DNA of 64,000 bases from Clostridiales bacterium (GCA_012840445.1 DULI01000005.1:234385-298384), one strand, 5' to 3'. Positions 1 to 10,050 are shown, numbered from the stretch's first letter. A program made the numbers and translations. The notes: generated by a model from the sequence alone, not told the origin.

Positions 1-1
1 T

Positions 2-640
2 GCTGACTTTGCCGCCCCCAAAAAGGCCGACATCGCCCTGGACCTTGGCACCGGCTGCGGCATAATCCCCATGCTCTGGATGCGATCTGACGCCCCAAAA
101 CACGTAATCGGCATAGATATTCAAAAGGAAGCCTGCGGCTTAGCAGAGCGTTCTATCGAGCTCTGCGGCGTGGAAGAGCGATTCAAAGTTTTAAACCTTG
201 ACCTTCGAAACCCCGAAGGCCTGCCTAAGGGGCATTTTAGCCTTATCACCTGTAACCCGCCATATAAATCCGACGGGGCAGGCATTCAGAACTATAATAT
301 ATCCCGCCGCATTGCCCGCCACGAAACCGAGTGCAGCCTGGAAGACATAATCAAAACCTCCTCCATGCTGCTTCGCTCAACAGGCAGGCTGTGTCTCTGC
401 CACCGGCCCGAGCGGCTTACCGATATAATGGTACTCATGCGCTCATACAAAATCGAGCCCAAAAGGCTTCGCACGGTCCACCAGCGGCAGGGCTGCGAGC
501 CGTGGCTGATACTCATCGAAGGCAGGCGGGACTCAAAACCGGGGCTGCGTATTGCCCCACCCCTTTATATTGAACATAACGGGCAACTGTCAGAGGAAAT
601 GCTAGAAATCTACGGCGACTACAAAACCGGCCATATATAA
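2..640 (+). CDS. tRNA1(Val) A37 N6-methyltransferase-like protein (TrmN6/YfiC family), 5' truncated by the window
   Basis: The reading frame is open from base 2, so the start codon lies before the window; 212 codons are visible. Near the visible N-terminus is a Rossmann motif I, LDLGTGCG, for S-adenosylmethionine binding. Around visible residue 85 is NPPY, the catalytic motif of amino-directed N6-adenine methyltransferases. In this family the enzyme methylates A37 of tRNA-Val; substrate assignment here is by family resemblance only. It ends 12 bases before rsmI, a common pairing in Firmicutes, and the two are probably co-transcribed. Another small-molecule or RNA N6-methyltransferase cannot be excluded. 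Confidence 0.8.
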   Translation, partial: ADFAAPKKADIALDLGTGCGIIPMLWMRSDAPKHVIGIDIQKEACGLAERSIELCGVEERFKVLNLDLRNPEGLPKGHFSLITCNPPYKSDGAGIQNYNISRRIARHETECSLEDIIKTSSMLLRSTGRLCLCHRPERLTDIMVLMRSYKIEPKRLRTVHQRQGCEPWLILIEGRRDSKPGLRIAPPLYIEHNGQLSEEMLEIYGDYKTGHI

Positions 641-652
641 AGGAGAAAAGAC

Positions 653-1474
653 ATGCCAGGAAAACTCTATGTCGTGGGCACCCCCATAGGAAACCTTTCC
701 GATTTTTCCCCCCGCGCAATCGAAACTTTGAAGACCGTGGACATAATCGCCGCCGAGGACACCCGCGTCACGGCAAAGCTGCTTAATAAATTCGAGATAA
801 ACACCCCGCTTGTTAGCTATCACGAGCACAACCTGCAAAAGCAGGGTCCCTGGCTTGTAAACCGCATTCTGGCGGGGGAGGCCTGCGCGTTAGTCACCGA
901 CGCGGGAATGCCCGCAATATCCGACCCGGGCGAGCAGCTGGTGCGGCTTTGCCATGAAAACGGCATCGGGGTGGAATCGGTGCCGGGGCCTTCCGCCCTT
1001 GTCACCGCCCTTGCAATCTCGGGCATGCCCTCCAAGCGGTTTTGCTTCGAGGGGTTTTTAAGCCACAGCAGGCCAAGGCGGCTAGAGCACCTCGAATCCC
1101 TTAAAAACGAGCCCCGCACCATGATTTTCTACGAAGCCCCCCACAAACTCCCGCAGACACTTAAAGACATGCTGGAGGTGCTGGGGGACCGCAACATCGC
1201 AATAGTAAAGGAGCTTACCAAGATCCACGAGGAGGTAACAAGAACCACATTAAGCCTCGCGGCAGCCCAATACGACGGCCAGAAACCCAAAGGCGAATAT
1301 GTGCTGATTGTCGAGGGCGCCCCGCAGCAGGCAAAACCCGCTGATATCGAAGAGGCCGTGGAGCTTGCCCGCGGATTTATGCAGTCCGGCATGCCGGCGT
1401 CGGCCGCGGCAAAAGAGGCGGCAGCGGCTACTGGGCACAAAAAAGGGGAAATATACAGCCGGCTTGTAAAATAA
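653..1474 (+). CDS. rsmI: 16S rRNA (cytidine1402-2'-O)-methyltransferase RsmI
   Basis: A 273-residue protein of the tetrapyrrole-methylase fold, close to the usual RsmI length of about 280. Family motifs are visible: GTPIGNLSDFSPRAIE at the N-terminus, AEDTR near residue 35, GMPAISDPG near residue 85 and VPGPSALVTALAISG near residue 110. RsmI uses S-adenosylmethionine to 2'-O-methylate C1402 in the decoding centre of 16S rRNA. AAGGAG lies about 8 bases before the ATG. It directly follows the TrmN6-like gene, so the first two genes form an RNA-methylation pair. Confidence 0.95.
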   Translation: MPGKLYVVGTPIGNLSDFSPRAIETLKTVDIIAAEDTRVTAKLLNKFEINTPLVSYHEHNLQKQGPWLVNRILAGEACALVTDAGMPAISDPGEQLVRLCHENGIGVESVPGPSALVTALAISGMPSKRFCFEGFLSHSRPRRLEHLESLKNEPRTMIFYEAPHKLPQTLKDMLEVLGDRNIAIVKELTKIHEEVTRTTLSLAAAQYDGQKPKGEYVLIVEGAPQQAKPADIEEAVELARGFMQSGMPASAAAKEAAAATGHKKGEIYSRLVK

Positions 1475-1516
1475 ACCTCTTGAATTCAATTAAATATATA
1501 CAAATTCCGGAACTAT

Positions 1517-1526
1517 ATGTTATAAT
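1517..1526 (+). promoter_or_regulatory. Extended -10 promoter element before the lipoprotein gene
   Basis: TGTTATAAT is an extended -10 (TGnTATAAT) about 50 bases before the lipoprotein start, in a short A+T-rich gap. No clear -35 hexamer is visible, which extended -10 promoters tolerate. It would start the lipoprotein / two-component run. Confidence 0.45.
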
Positions 1527-1574
1527 AAATTTTGATTAACTAATTTTTTACCATAACTCTTAAGGAGCATCAAA

Positions 1575-2900
1575 GTGTTAAAAAGACTATCGGCTGCACT
1601 AATGGCTATACTGCTTTGCACGGTCTTTACGGGCTGCAACTTTTTAAGCTCGGACATAGACTCCATGATGCGCCCGCCCAGGCCCACAGGAACCGTCTAT
1701 GAGGTACAACTGGCGCTCGAGCGGGCGGTAAAGGGGGATTTTGCGCTCAAATACCCCCGCACAGGAAACCACCAGTCGGCCATAGTGTTTAAAGATATAG
1801 ACAGCGACGGCAAAGAGGAAGCCCTCGCCTTTTACACGACACAAAGCGGCACCGAACGCACCGTCAACATACACATGAACCTTCTAATACAGACAGAGAA
1901 GGGCTGGGAGTCGTCCCACGACATCCAGCTGGCAGGCGATGGGGTGGAACAGGTGGATTTTGCCGACCTTGACAACGACGGCAAACCCGAGGTAATAGTC
2001 GGCTGGCAGATATACAGCACAATAGACAAGCGGCTTGCCGTCTATTCCATAAATGAGAAAAAAATTGTCCAGAAAATGCAGGAAAAATACTTCCAGTACG
2101 CCATAAGCGACCTTGATTTGGACGAATACCCTGAACTTCTTCTCATCACCCAAACGGATGGCAAGGCCGTCGCAAAACTTTTTTCGTTATCAAGCAAAGG
2201 CGTGTCCGAAAAGGGCTCCTGCATGCTCGACAACAACGTCACTTCCTATTATACCCCCGTTGTCTCAACGCTCAGAGGCGGCAGGCAACCGGCGGTATAC
2301 ATCGACGCCGCCAAAGGCTCGGACAAAATAATTACCGAACTGATATTTTATGACCAGAACCAGAAAAAATTCAGAAATCCCTTTGTGGACATCAACAGTA
2401 CCGACAACATCACCCAGCGCAGGGCGCCCGAAATCTGCCGGGACATTGATTCCGACGGCGTAATGGACATTCCCTACACGCTGCCCTTTGGGGGATACGG
2501 GGAGCTCTCCGTCGACAACAGCCCCTATTACATCAATTGGCGCAACTACGACGGGCAGACCTTTGAAACCACGCTTACCACCTACATGGACTATTCGGGC
2601 GGCTATTATCTGGCCCTTAAGCCCAGCTGGGTAGGCTTTGTAACCTTAACCATCAAGGGTTCTTCCCGCACCTTCTGGCTGTGGGACGCCAAAAACAAAG
2701 TAGCCACAAATATGCTGCTTGAAATCCGTATAATACCCGCCGAAAGCTGGCAGAACGAGGCCGAAAAATATTCCGGCTACATTGTGCTCGAGTCAACCGA
2801 TAATAACGTCTACATCGCAAAACTTGGCGAGAATCTTATCGATTACCAGCTTACCGAAGAAGAATTAAGGGCAAGCTTTCATCTATTAAAAACTTACTAA
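1575..2900 (+). CDS. Secreted lipoprotein with calcium-type FG-GAP/VCBS repeats
   Basis: 441 residues. It starts at GTG 1575, 7 bases after AAGGAG. A lipoprotein signal peptide ends in FTGC with Cys21 as the lipidation site, so the protein should be anchored on the outer face of the membrane. At least four DxDxDG-like loops typical of FG-GAP/VCBS beta-propeller blades are visible at about residues 74-82, 131-139, 179-187 and 290-298. No catalytic motif is evident. It sits 12 bases before the response regulator and sensor kinase genes, so it may be an accessory ligand-binding or wall-sensing component of that system; that role is inference. Confidence 0.75.
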   Translation: MLKRLSAALMAILLCTVFTGCNFLSSDIDSMMRPPRPTGTVYEVQLALERAVKGDFALKYPRTGNHQSAIVFKDIDSDGKEEALAFYTTQSGTERTVNIHMNLLIQTEKGWESSHDIQLAGDGVEQVDFADLDNDGKPEVIVGWQIYSTIDKRLAVYSINEKKIVQKMQEKYFQYAISDLDLDEYPELLLITQTDGKAVAKLFSLSSKGVSEKGSCMLDNNVTSYYTPVVSTLRGGRQPAVYIDAAKGSDKIITELIFYDQNQKKFRNPFVDINSTDNITQRRAPEICRDIDSDGVMDIPYTLPFGGYGELSVDNSPYYINWRNYDGQTFETTLTTYMDYSGGYYLALKPSWVGFVTLTIKGSSRTFWLWDAKNKVATNMLLEIRIIPAESWQNEAEKYSGYIVLESTDNNVYIAKLGENLIDYQLTEEELRASFHLLKTY

Positions 2901-2912
2901 GGAGCGGACGCT

Positions 2913-3620
2913 ATGAGACGTATTATGGTTGTCGAAGACGAAAAGGCCATACGGGAGTTCGAGGTTATTAACCTCAGCCGCGCGGGCTACGAGGTGATCG
3001 AGGCCGCCTCGGGCGAAGAGGCGCTGCAGATTTTCGAGGAGCTTGGCGGCAACATCGACATAGCGGTGCTGGATATCACCATGCCCGGCATGGACGGGTT
3101 TGAGCTTTGCAAGGAACTGCGCCGCCGCTCACCAACCTTGGGGATTATAATGCTCACGGCCCGCACCCAGGAAATGGACAAAATAAGCGGGCTTATGATG
3201 GGGGCGGACGACTACATAACCAAGCCCTTCAGCCCCTCGGAACTGCTCGCCCGCGTGGACTCGCTCTACCGCAGGGTGGAAATGCAGACCGTGAAACAGG
3301 CGCCCAAAATCGAGGAAGAAATTAAGCTTGGGGATTTCACGCTCAACCTGCGCAAGCGTTCGCTGTACAAAAAAGGCAAGATTATTGACCTGACACAGGT
3401 GGAATTTCAAATAATCGAATACTTCTTCACCCATCCGGACACGGCGCTCAGCCGTTCCGACATCTTAAACAGGGTGTGGGGAGACAGCTATTACGGCGAC
3501 GAAAAAATCGTCGACGTTAACATTAGAAGGCTTCGCATGAAGATAGAAGACGAACCCTCCTCGCCGCGCCACCTTGTAACGGTATGGGGAATGGGATACA
3601 AATGGGTGAGCGACAGTTAA
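2913..3620 (+). CDS. OmpR/PhoB-family response regulator
   Basis: 235 residues. The receiver domain (about 1-120) has the acidic pair E8/D9, the phospho-acceptor D54 in VLDITMPGMDG and the conserved Lys of KPF near residue 107. The C-terminal winged helix-turn-helix (about 130-235) ends in VTVWGMGYKW, the usual PhoB-type terminus. A GGAG site precedes the ATG. It is the DNA-binding partner of the kinase that follows. The regulon is unknown; the neighbouring lipoprotein suggests an envelope signal. Confidence 0.92.
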   Translation: MRRIMVVEDEKAIREFEVINLSRAGYEVIEAASGEEALQIFEELGGNIDIAVLDITMPGMDGFELCKELRRRSPTLGIIMLTARTQEMDKISGLMMGADDYITKPFSPSELLARVDSLYRRVEMQTVKQAPKIEEEIKLGDFTLNLRKRSLYKKGKIIDLTQVEFQIIEYFFTHPDTALSRSDILNRVWGDSYYGDEKIVDVNIRRLRMKIEDEPSSPRHLVTVWGMGYKWVSDS

Positions 3621-3644
3621 CGACCGGAAAAGAGGACTTTTGCT

Positions 3645-5147
3645 GTGGAGATGGAAATAAAGGTAAAAGGCATAACCAGGCGATGGCTGCTTAATGTGCT
3701 GACTGTATTTATCGGTGTTGTCTGCATGGTGGAAATATTAATCGCAATATTCATCCACCGTTATTTCTACAACAGCGTAAAGGACGCGGCGCTTACCTAC
3801 AGCCGCTCCTTTACGGTGCTCAGCAACTGCACCAAAAGCGAATTCCCGGCTTTTGCAAAGGAGTTTGCCGAGCGGTTCGAGCACAAGGACCGGCTGGAAA
3901 TACAAGTCCTTGACACAAACGGCCGTGTAATTGCCAGCACCAGCGGTTTCCTGCCAAAAGAGCAGGAAATGCCCGACTATGAATTGGCGCTTAAATCCTC
4001 AAGCAGCAGCGCCACACACTACGGCAAAACCCCCTCGGGCGAAAAGATAATGGCGGGAACCTCCATTCTGCCAGATACCGGCAACGGCTCCAACGGCGCC
4101 GTACGCTGGATTGTATCCCTCGAGGCGGTAGACCGCCAGTGTGGCATGCTGGTGGCGCTGTCAATCGCGGTAGGCATAGGCGTCGTAGCCTTCGCCACCA
4201 TTTCGGGGCTGTATTTTATCCGCTCCATCGTCCACCCAATACAGGAGGTCAGCAACATCGCCCGCAAAATCGCCATGGGCGACTTTAAAGCCCGAATCAA
4301 GGTCAAAGACACCGACGAAATCGGCGAGCTTTGCGACTCCATAAACTACATGGCAAGCGAATTGGCGCATGCAGAAAACATGAAAAACGAGTTTATCTCC
4401 TCCGTATCCCACGAGCTTCGCACCCCGCTTACCGCCATAAAGGGCTGGGGCGAAACCGTAAAATCGGCGCTAGACAAAGACCCCGCGCTTGTCAACAAGG
4501 GGCTTGATATAATCCTTAGCGAGGCGGACCGTTTGTCAAGCCTTGTGGAAGAACTGCTGGATTTTTCCCGCATGCAGTCGGGCCGGCTCTCCATGAACAT
4601 GAAGCCCATCGACATCCTTGCCGAGCTTGGCGAAGCGGTGCTCATGTATAACGAGTTCGCAAGGCAGCAGAAAATCGAGCTTACCTACATGGAACCTGAG
4701 TACCTGCCCCCCGTTTACGGCGACGGCGACAGGTTAAAACAGGTGTTTATAAATATTCTTGACAATGCCATAAAATACACAAACGAAGGCGGCCAAGTGC
4801 TTGTAAACGCATACGAGGAGGAAGGGTGCATCCGCATCACTATTTCGGATACGGGTGTGGGGATCCCCGCCGCAGCGCTTGACCGCGTAAAGGAGAAGTT
4901 TTTCAAGGCCAATAAAACCGTCAGCGGCTCAGGCATCGGCCTCGCTGTCGCCGACGAGATCGTCAAGCAGCACAACGGCTTTTTGTTTATCGAAAGCAAG
5001 GAGAATGTGGGCACCACCGTAACAATAGTGCTGCCGATATACACAGGGGAGGAAGACAAACAGGAATCCTCAACTCCGGTTGTTGATATCCCGCCCACTT
5101 CTGTAATCCCCAAAACCGAAGAACTGAAGGAAAGGGAAAACCAATGA
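3645..5147 (+). CDS. Membrane sensor histidine kinase, HAMP/HisKA/HATPase
   Basis: About 500 residues. TM1 is near 17-38, an extracytoplasmic sensor covers about 39-168 and TM2 is near 168-192, followed by a HAMP linker. The dimerisation box is VSHELRTPLTA with phospho-accepting His256. The ATP-binding domain shows the N box NILDNAIKYT (370-379), G1 DTGVGIP (402-408) and G2 GSGIGLA (428-434). The start is GTG 3645 or ATG 3651, downstream of AGAGGA. Its stop overlaps the yqhQ start (ATGA). It is the cognate kinase of the preceding regulator; the ligand is unknown. Confidence 0.92.
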   Translation: MEMEIKVKGITRRWLLNVLTVFIGVVCMVEILIAIFIHRYFYNSVKDAALTYSRSFTVLSNCTKSEFPAFAKEFAERFEHKDRLEIQVLDTNGRVIASTSGFLPKEQEMPDYELALKSSSSSATHYGKTPSGEKIMAGTSILPDTGNGSNGAVRWIVSLEAVDRQCGMLVALSIAVGIGVVAFATISGLYFIRSIVHPIQEVSNIARKIAMGDFKARIKVKDTDEIGELCDSINYMASELAHAENMKNEFISSVSHELRTPLTAIKGWGETVKSALDKDPALVNKGLDIILSEADRLSSLVEELLDFSRMQSGRLSMNMKPIDILAELGEAVLMYNEFARQQKIELTYMEPEYLPPVYGDGDRLKQVFINILDNAIKYTNEGGQVLVNAYEEEGCIRITISDTGVGIPAAALDRVKEKFFKANKTVSGSGIGLAVADEIVKQHNGFLFIESKENVGTTVTIVLPIYTGEEDKQESSTPVVDIPPTSVIPKTEELKERENQ

Positions 5148-6082
5148 AAAAAGCTACCACAATCGGAGGCCAGGCATTAATAGAGGGAATCATGATGAAA
5201 GGCCCCGACAAGACGGCGCTGTGCGTCCGCCTTCCCGGAGGGGATATAGATACATCATACATGAACGAAAGGCGGCTCAAAGACAGGTACAAAATTCTGG
5301 GGCTTCCGGTAATCCGCGGCAGCGTCGCCTTTGTGGAATCCATGATTTCGGGCTACAAAGCCCTGATGATATCCGCCGAAAAATCCGGCTATGCCGAGCT
5401 TGAAGAAGAAAAGGACAAGGACAGCAAAAGCTCAAAGCGCCTGCTTGACGCAATCATGATTATCGCCGCAGTCTTAGGCATATTGCTTGCGGTGGTGCTG
5501 TTCACATGGCTCCCGGCATACCTATTCAACCTCATAAACCGCGCCGCGGGTCACAGCATTACCCCACTTCGAACCCTGTTCGAGGGTATAATCAAAATGA
5601 TAGTATTTATCGGCTACATTGCCGCCGTCTCCCGCATGAAAGACATAAAGCGCATATTCATGTACCACGGCGCCGAGCACAAGGCCATTTTCTGCTACGA
5701 AAACGGCGAAGAGCTGACGGTCGAAAATGTCCGCAAAAACCGCCGCTTTCACCCCCGCTGCGGCACTTCCTTCATGATACTCATGCTGATAGTGGGCATC
5801 ATAGTCTCGGGCTCAATATCCCACTTTTTCCCCTCGGTCGCCGGTCAGTTGTACATCTGGGTGCCCGTAAGGCTTTTGCTAATCCCCTTAATCTGCGGCA
5901 TTGGGTACGAGCTTATCCGCATCTGCGGCAGGTACGACAACATCCTCACCCGCATAATCGCCGCCCCGGGCCTGTGGCTGCAGCGCATCACCACAAAGGA
6001 GCCGGATGACGGCATGATCGAGGTGGCAATCACAGCCCTTATGGCCGTAATCCCCGAGGACCCCAATGCCGACCGCTGGTAA
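5144..6082 (+). CDS. yqhQ: YqhQ-like DUF1385 membrane protein
   Basis: 312 residues. It opens with IGGQALIEGIMMKGP, the hallmark N-terminus of DUF1385/YqhQ proteins. Several hydrophobic segments follow (around residues 100-125, 145-165, 200-225 and 245-265), with a conserved YHGAEHKAI segment near 175. The function of the family is not firmly established. It overlaps the kinase gene by 4 bases and prmC by 17 bases, so the three are translationally coupled. In other Firmicutes yqhQ also neighbours prmC/prfA, which supports the call. Confidence 0.85.
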   Translation: MKKATTIGGQALIEGIMMKGPDKTALCVRLPGGDIDTSYMNERRLKDRYKILGLPVIRGSVAFVESMISGYKALMISAEKSGYAELEEEKDKDSKSSKRLLDAIMIIAAVLGILLAVVLFTWLPAYLFNLINRAAGHSITPLRTLFEGIIKMIVFIGYIAAVSRMKDIKRIFMYHGAEHKAIFCYENGEELTVENVRKNRRFHPRCGTSFMILMLIVGIIVSGSISHFFPSVAGQLYIWVPVRLLLIPLICGIGYELIRICGRYDNILTRIIAAPGLWLQRITTKEPDDGMIEVAITALMAVIPEDPNADRW

Positions 6083-6917
6083 TATGAATCTGAAAGAAAT
6101 ATATTTGGATATAAAATCAAAACTCTCATCGGCGGGGATAGAATCCCCCGAATTCGAGGCAAAGCAAATAATCGGGCAGGCCCTTTCGGTACCCGGCCAC
6201 AAAATCCTCACAGACGGCGGGGAACTCAAAGAGGGCGATGTCAATAAAATATACGAAATGGCAGGCAAACGCGCCTCCCGCTATCCGCTTCAGTATATTT
6301 TAAAGCAGTGGGAATTCTACTCACTGCCCTTCAAAGTGGGGGAAGGGGTGCTAATCCCCCGCCCCGACACAGAGATTCTGGTGGAGCGCGCCCTCGGCTG
6401 GCTGAAAACTAAAGGCGCCGCCACGGTAATCGATTTGGGCTCGGGCAGCGGCTGTATTGCGGTGGCAATTGCAAAGCACGCAATGCAGGCAAAAGTGTAC
6501 GCCCTTGAAAAATACCCGCAGGCCTTGAAATACTTAAAACAAAATGTTAAGCTTAACCGCGCAGATGTAACTGTTTTGGAAGGCGACATTTCAAGCCCGC
6601 CGGACATGGCCTTCGACTTAATTGTCAGCAACCCGCCCTATATAGAAAGCCGCAAAATAAGCGGGTTAATGCCCGAAGTACGGTTCGAGCCATATACCGC
6701 CCTCGACGGCGGGGAGGACGGCCTTATATTCTACCGCACAATCTGCAGCCTGTGGGCAGGAAGGCTGAGTCCCGGCGGCGGCATAATGGTGGAGGTGGGC
6801 GAAGGCCAGCACCTCCAGGTGGCGGAACTGTTTAAAGCCGCAGGGCTTATCAACACCGGCTTTTCAACAGACCTTAACGGTATCGTGCGCGTCGTGGAAG
6901 GCTTTAAACCATTATAA
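6066..6917 (+). CDS. prmC: Peptide chain release factor N5-glutamine methyltransferase PrmC
   Basis: 283 residues, the normal length. A short helical N-terminal domain is followed by a SAM-binding domain with [12 protein letters not shown] (motif I) and SNPPYIE, the catalytic NPPY that holds the GGQ glutamine of release factors RF1/RF2. ATG 6066 is chosen because GAGGA sits 6 bases upstream; ATG 6084 (NMNLKE) is an alternative. No prfA is adjacent, unlike the common prfA-prmC order; recA follows within a few bases. Confidence 0.95.
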   Translation: MPTAGNMNLKEIYLDIKSKLSSAGIESPEFEAKQIIGQALSVPGHKILTDGGELKEGDVNKIYEMAGKRASRYPLQYILKQWEFYSLPFKVGEGVLIPRPDTEILVERALGWLKTKGAATVIDLGSGSGCIAVAIAKHAMQAKVYALEKYPQALKYLKQNVKLNRADVTVLEGDISSPPDMAFDLIVSNPPYIESRKISGLMPEVRFEPYTALDGGEDGLIFYRTICSLWAGRLSPGGGIMVEVGEGQHLQVAELFKAAGLINTGFSTDLNGIVRVVEGFKPL

Positions 6918-6931
6918 GGGAAGTGAAACGC

Positions 6932-8044
6932 ATGGCAGAGAGAAAAGTGGATATGGACAAGAAAAAGGCGCTTGAAACCGCCCTTGCAAAGATAGAAAAG
7001 GACTTCGGCAAAGGCGCCATAATGAAGCTCGGGCAGAATATGAACATGCAGGTGGACGCAATCCCCACAGGGTCCATCAGCCTCGACATGGCGCTTGGAA
7101 TAGGCGGCGTGCCCCGCGGAAGGATTGTGGAAATATTCGGCCCTGAATCCTCGGGTAAGACTACCATCGCGCTGCACATAGTGGCAGAGGCACAAAGGCG
7201 GGGCGGCGAGGCGGCCTTCATAGACGTGGAACACGCGCTGGACCCTATATACGCCGCAAACCTTGGCGTGGACATAGAATCCCTGCTTGTCTCCCAGCCC
7301 GACACGGGCGAACAGGCTTTGGAAATTACCGACGCGCTGGTGCGCTCGGGCGCCATAGACGTGGTTGTGGTCGACTCGGTGGCGGCATTGGTACCCCGCG
7401 CCGAAATCGAGGGCAGCATGGGCGACTCTGTCGTGGGCCTGCAGGCAAGGCTTATGTCCCAGGCCATGCGCAAGCTTGCGGGCGCCATTTCCAAGTCCAA
7501 TTGTGTTGCCATATTCATAAACCAGCTTCGCGAAAAAATCGGCGTCATGTTCGGCAGCAACGAGACCACCACCGGCGGCCGGGCACTCAAATTCTATTCA
7601 AGCGTTCGGCTTGACGTGCGCAAAACCGACACAATAAAGGAAGGCTCCGATACGGTGGGCTCCCGCACCCGAGTTAAAGTGGTCAAAAACAAGGTAGCCC
7701 CGCCCTTTAAGATTGCCGAGTTTGACATCCTCTACGGCAAGGGCATTTCCCGCATGGGCGAGATAATTGACCTCGGCGTGCAGACCGACATCATCAAAAA
7801 ATCCGGCTCATGGTTCTCATACAACGAAACCCGCCTCGGCCAGGGCAGGGACAACGTCAAAAAACTGCTGGAGGACAACCCCGAGCTTGCAAGCGAAATC
7901 GAATCCAAAATCCGCGAGCAGCTGAAATCCACCTTCTCCCCGGCACTAAAGGCAGAGCCAAGGCCCGAAGCAGCCGAACCCGCCCCCGTGGCAGACACCC
8001 CGCCCGCGCCCAAAATTGATATCGACATCACCGTCGATGATTAA
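6932..8044 (+). CDS. recA: Recombinase RecA
   Basis: 370 residues from ATG 6932. The upstream in-frame GTG 6923 sits on the AAGGGA ribosome site and is less likely. Walker A GPESSGKT is at about 70-77. The Walker B region [15 protein letters not shown], loop L1 [16 protein letters not shown] and the L2 segment [14 protein letters not shown] are intact. The C-terminal tail is acidic and proline-rich. RecA forms the ATP-dependent filament for homologous recombination and LexA cleavage. No LexA/SOS box was recognised by eye in the short upstream gap, so it is probably read from an upstream promoter. recX follows 2 bases after the stop. Confidence 0.98.
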   Translation: MAERKVDMDKKKALETALAKIEKDFGKGAIMKLGQNMNMQVDAIPTGSISLDMALGIGGVPRGRIVEIFGPESSGKTTIALHIVAEAQRRGGEAAFIDVEHALDPIYAANLGVDIESLLVSQPDTGEQALEITDALVRSGAIDVVVVDSVAALVPRAEIEGSMGDSVVGLQARLMSQAMRKLAGAISKSNCVAIFINQLREKIGVMFGSNETTTGGRALKFYSSVRLDVRKTDTIKEGSDTVGSRTRVKVVKNKVAPPFKIAEFDILYGKGISRMGEIIDLGVQTDIIKKSGSWFSYNETRLGQGRDNVKKLLEDNPELASEIESKIREQLKSTFSPALKAEPRPEAAEPAPVADTPPAPKIDIDITVDD

Positions 8045-8046
8045 CC

Positions 8047-8694
8047 ATGAAAATCATAAGCATTACCCCTTGCAAAACCACCGCCGCGGTAAAATTTGAT
8101 GAATATATCGGCCCTCATGACTTCGGCTGCCGCCTTGATAAGGAGGGGGCCCTTATCCTCGACCTTGAAACGGTGGTGGCGGAAGGCCTGTCCGAAGGCG
8201 ATGAGATAGATTACAGCAGGCTTGAATCCATAATGCTTAAATCCAACCAGAACAGAGCCTTTCAGGCGGCGCTTCGCCTTATTTCCCGCGGCGACCATTC
8301 TGTGGAAGGGCTTAAAAGGAGGCTTGCTCAAAAATACGGCCTCGCGGCTGCGGAATACGCAGTAAATAGGCTTAAGGAACTTAAGTATCTTGACGATGCC
8401 GCCTTTGCCGAAAAGCTTGCGGAATACTACCTTTGCCATAAGGCACAGTCGCAAATGCAGGCGGTATACAACATGATGCAAAAGGGCATAGACCGCAAAA
8501 CCGCGGAAACTGCGGCCGCAAAATTCGCGCCCGACCCTGTCGAGCAAATAAAACGTTTAATTGACACAAAATATAAATTTAAGCTAAACTCAAAAGAAAA
8601 CATAAACAAAACCAAAGCGGCGCTGCTGCGTAAGGGTTTTGACTACGCGGATATCCGCCGCGCAATAGCAGAGTATACTAAAGAAGAGGAATGA
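8047..8694 (+). CDS. recX: Regulatory protein RecX
   Basis: 215 residues. The protein is helical, with the RecX repeat pattern: a block around residues 68-100 (FQAALRLISRGDHSVEGLKRRL), then AVNRLKELKYLDDAAFAEKLAE and a C-terminal RKGFDYADIRRAI. RecX binds RecA filaments and limits their extension. It lies immediately after recA, its classical position, and overlaps rimO at ATGA. No independent ribosome site is obvious, which fits coupling to recA translation. Confidence 0.9.
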   Translation: MKIISITPCKTTAAVKFDEYIGPHDFGCRLDKEGALILDLETVVAEGLSEGDEIDYSRLESIMLKSNQNRAFQAALRLISRGDHSVEGLKRRLAQKYGLAAAEYAVNRLKELKYLDDAAFAEKLAEYYLCHKAQSQMQAVYNMMQKGIDRKTAETAAAKFAPDPVEQIKRLIDTKYKFKLNSKENINKTKAALLRKGFDYADIRRAIAEYTKEEE

Positions 8695-8696
8695 GC

Positions 8697-10025
8697 ATGC
8701 CATACAAAATCGGAATGGTGTCTCTTGGCTGCCCCAAAAACCAGGTAGACGCCGAAATAATACTCCGCAAACTCGCAGATGCAGGTTTTGCGATAACGCC
8801 ACAGGAACAGGAGGCCGACGTAATAATCGTCAACACCTGCGGATTTATAGAAGAAGCCAAAAAGGAGGCAATTGAAAACATCCTCGAGGCCGCGCAATAC
8901 AAACAGCACGGCAAACTGAAGTCGCTAATCGTCACCGGCTGCCTTGCCGAACGCTACAGGGACGAAATCACCAAAGAAATCCCCGAGGTGGACGTGGTGG
9001 TCGGCATCGGCAAAAACAGCGACATAGTAAAGATTGTTAAAGAATCGCTTTCAGGTAAAAATGAAAACTACTACGGTGAAAAAACCGATTTGAATATAGA
9101 GGGTGCAAGAATCCTCACCACCCAGCCCTTCTGGGCATACCTTAAAATCGCCGAAGGCTGCGACAACCGCTGTTCCTACTGCGCAATTCCCGCAATTCGC
9201 GGGCCATACCGCAGCCGCAGCATGGAAAGCATCCTTTCCGAGGCGGCAGACCTTGCCCAAACGGGAGTTAAAGAACTCATCCTCGTAGCCCAGGACACCA
9301 CCCGCTACGGCGAGGATCTATACGGCAAAATCATGCTGCCCGGACTTCTCAAGGCCCTTGCTCAGATAGAGGGCATTCACTGGATAAGGATGCTTTACAC
9401 CTACCCCGACCGCATTACCGATGAACTGCTTGATGTTATGGTAGGAGTGCCCAAAGTGGTACCCTACCTTGACATACCGCTTCAGCATTGCAACAGGGAA
9501 ATCCTTCGCCGCATGAACCGCCGCGGCGACCGTGTGCAGCTTGAGGCGTTAATACACAAAATTCGCACCCATGTACCGGGTGTGACAATTCGCACAACCC
9601 TCATCGCCGGCTTCCCCGGCGAGACCGAACAGCAGTTCGAAGAGCTGTGCGAATTTGTAAAAAGCCAAAGGTTTGACCGCCTTGGCTGTTTTGCATATTC
9701 GGCTGAGGAGAATACCCCCGCGGCTGAATTTGGCAATCAGATTGACCCACAGGTCAAACAGAATCGTATGGACATAATAATGAGCGAACAGCTCACCATT
9801 GTCCACGAAAAAAACAAATCACGAATCGGCAGTACAACCGAAGTACTGGTCGAAGGTTATGATAGCTATATCAAGTGCTATTTCGGCCGGTCGGCTGCCG
9901 AAGCGCCGGAGATCGACGGCAAAATCTTTTTCACCTCGCCCCGCCCATTGGAAATTGGCGGTTTTGTCAACGTGCTTATCAACGACACCCTCGATTACGA
10001 CCTGCTTGGCGAACTGGCAGAATAG
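8697..10025 (+). CDS. rimO: Ribosomal protein S12 methylthiotransferase RimO
   Basis: About 442 residues. The N-terminal domain starts KIGMVSLGCPKNQVDAE, typical of RimO. The radical-SAM motif is CDNRCSYCAIPAIRG (CxxxCxxC), and a C-terminal TRAM domain ends in the DYDLLGEL region. It adds a methylthio group to the conserved Asp of ribosomal protein S12 using two 4Fe-4S clusters. ATG 8697 is preferred because GAGGA lies 6 bases upstream; ATG 8691 overlaps the recX stop. Confidence 0.95.
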   Translation: MPYKIGMVSLGCPKNQVDAEIILRKLADAGFAITPQEQEADVIIVNTCGFIEEAKKEAIENILEAAQYKQHGKLKSLIVTGCLAERYRDEITKEIPEVDVVVGIGKNSDIVKIVKESLSGKNENYYGEKTDLNIEGARILTTQPFWAYLKIAEGCDNRCSYCAIPAIRGPYRSRSMESILSEAADLAQTGVKELILVAQDTTRYGEDLYGKIMLPGLLKALAQIEGIHWIRMLYTYPDRITDELLDVMVGVPKVVPYLDIPLQHCNREILRRMNRRGDRVQLEALIHKIRTHVPGVTIRTTLIAGFPGETEQQFEELCEFVKSQRFDRLGCFAYSAEENTPAAEFGNQIDPQVKQNRMDIIMSEQLTIVHEKNKSRIGSTTEVLVEGYDSYIKCYFGRSAAEAPEIDGKIFFTSPRPLEIGGFVNVLINDTLDYDLLGELAE

Positions 10026-10050
10026 CTAAACTGAAAGGTACGGTTTAAAA

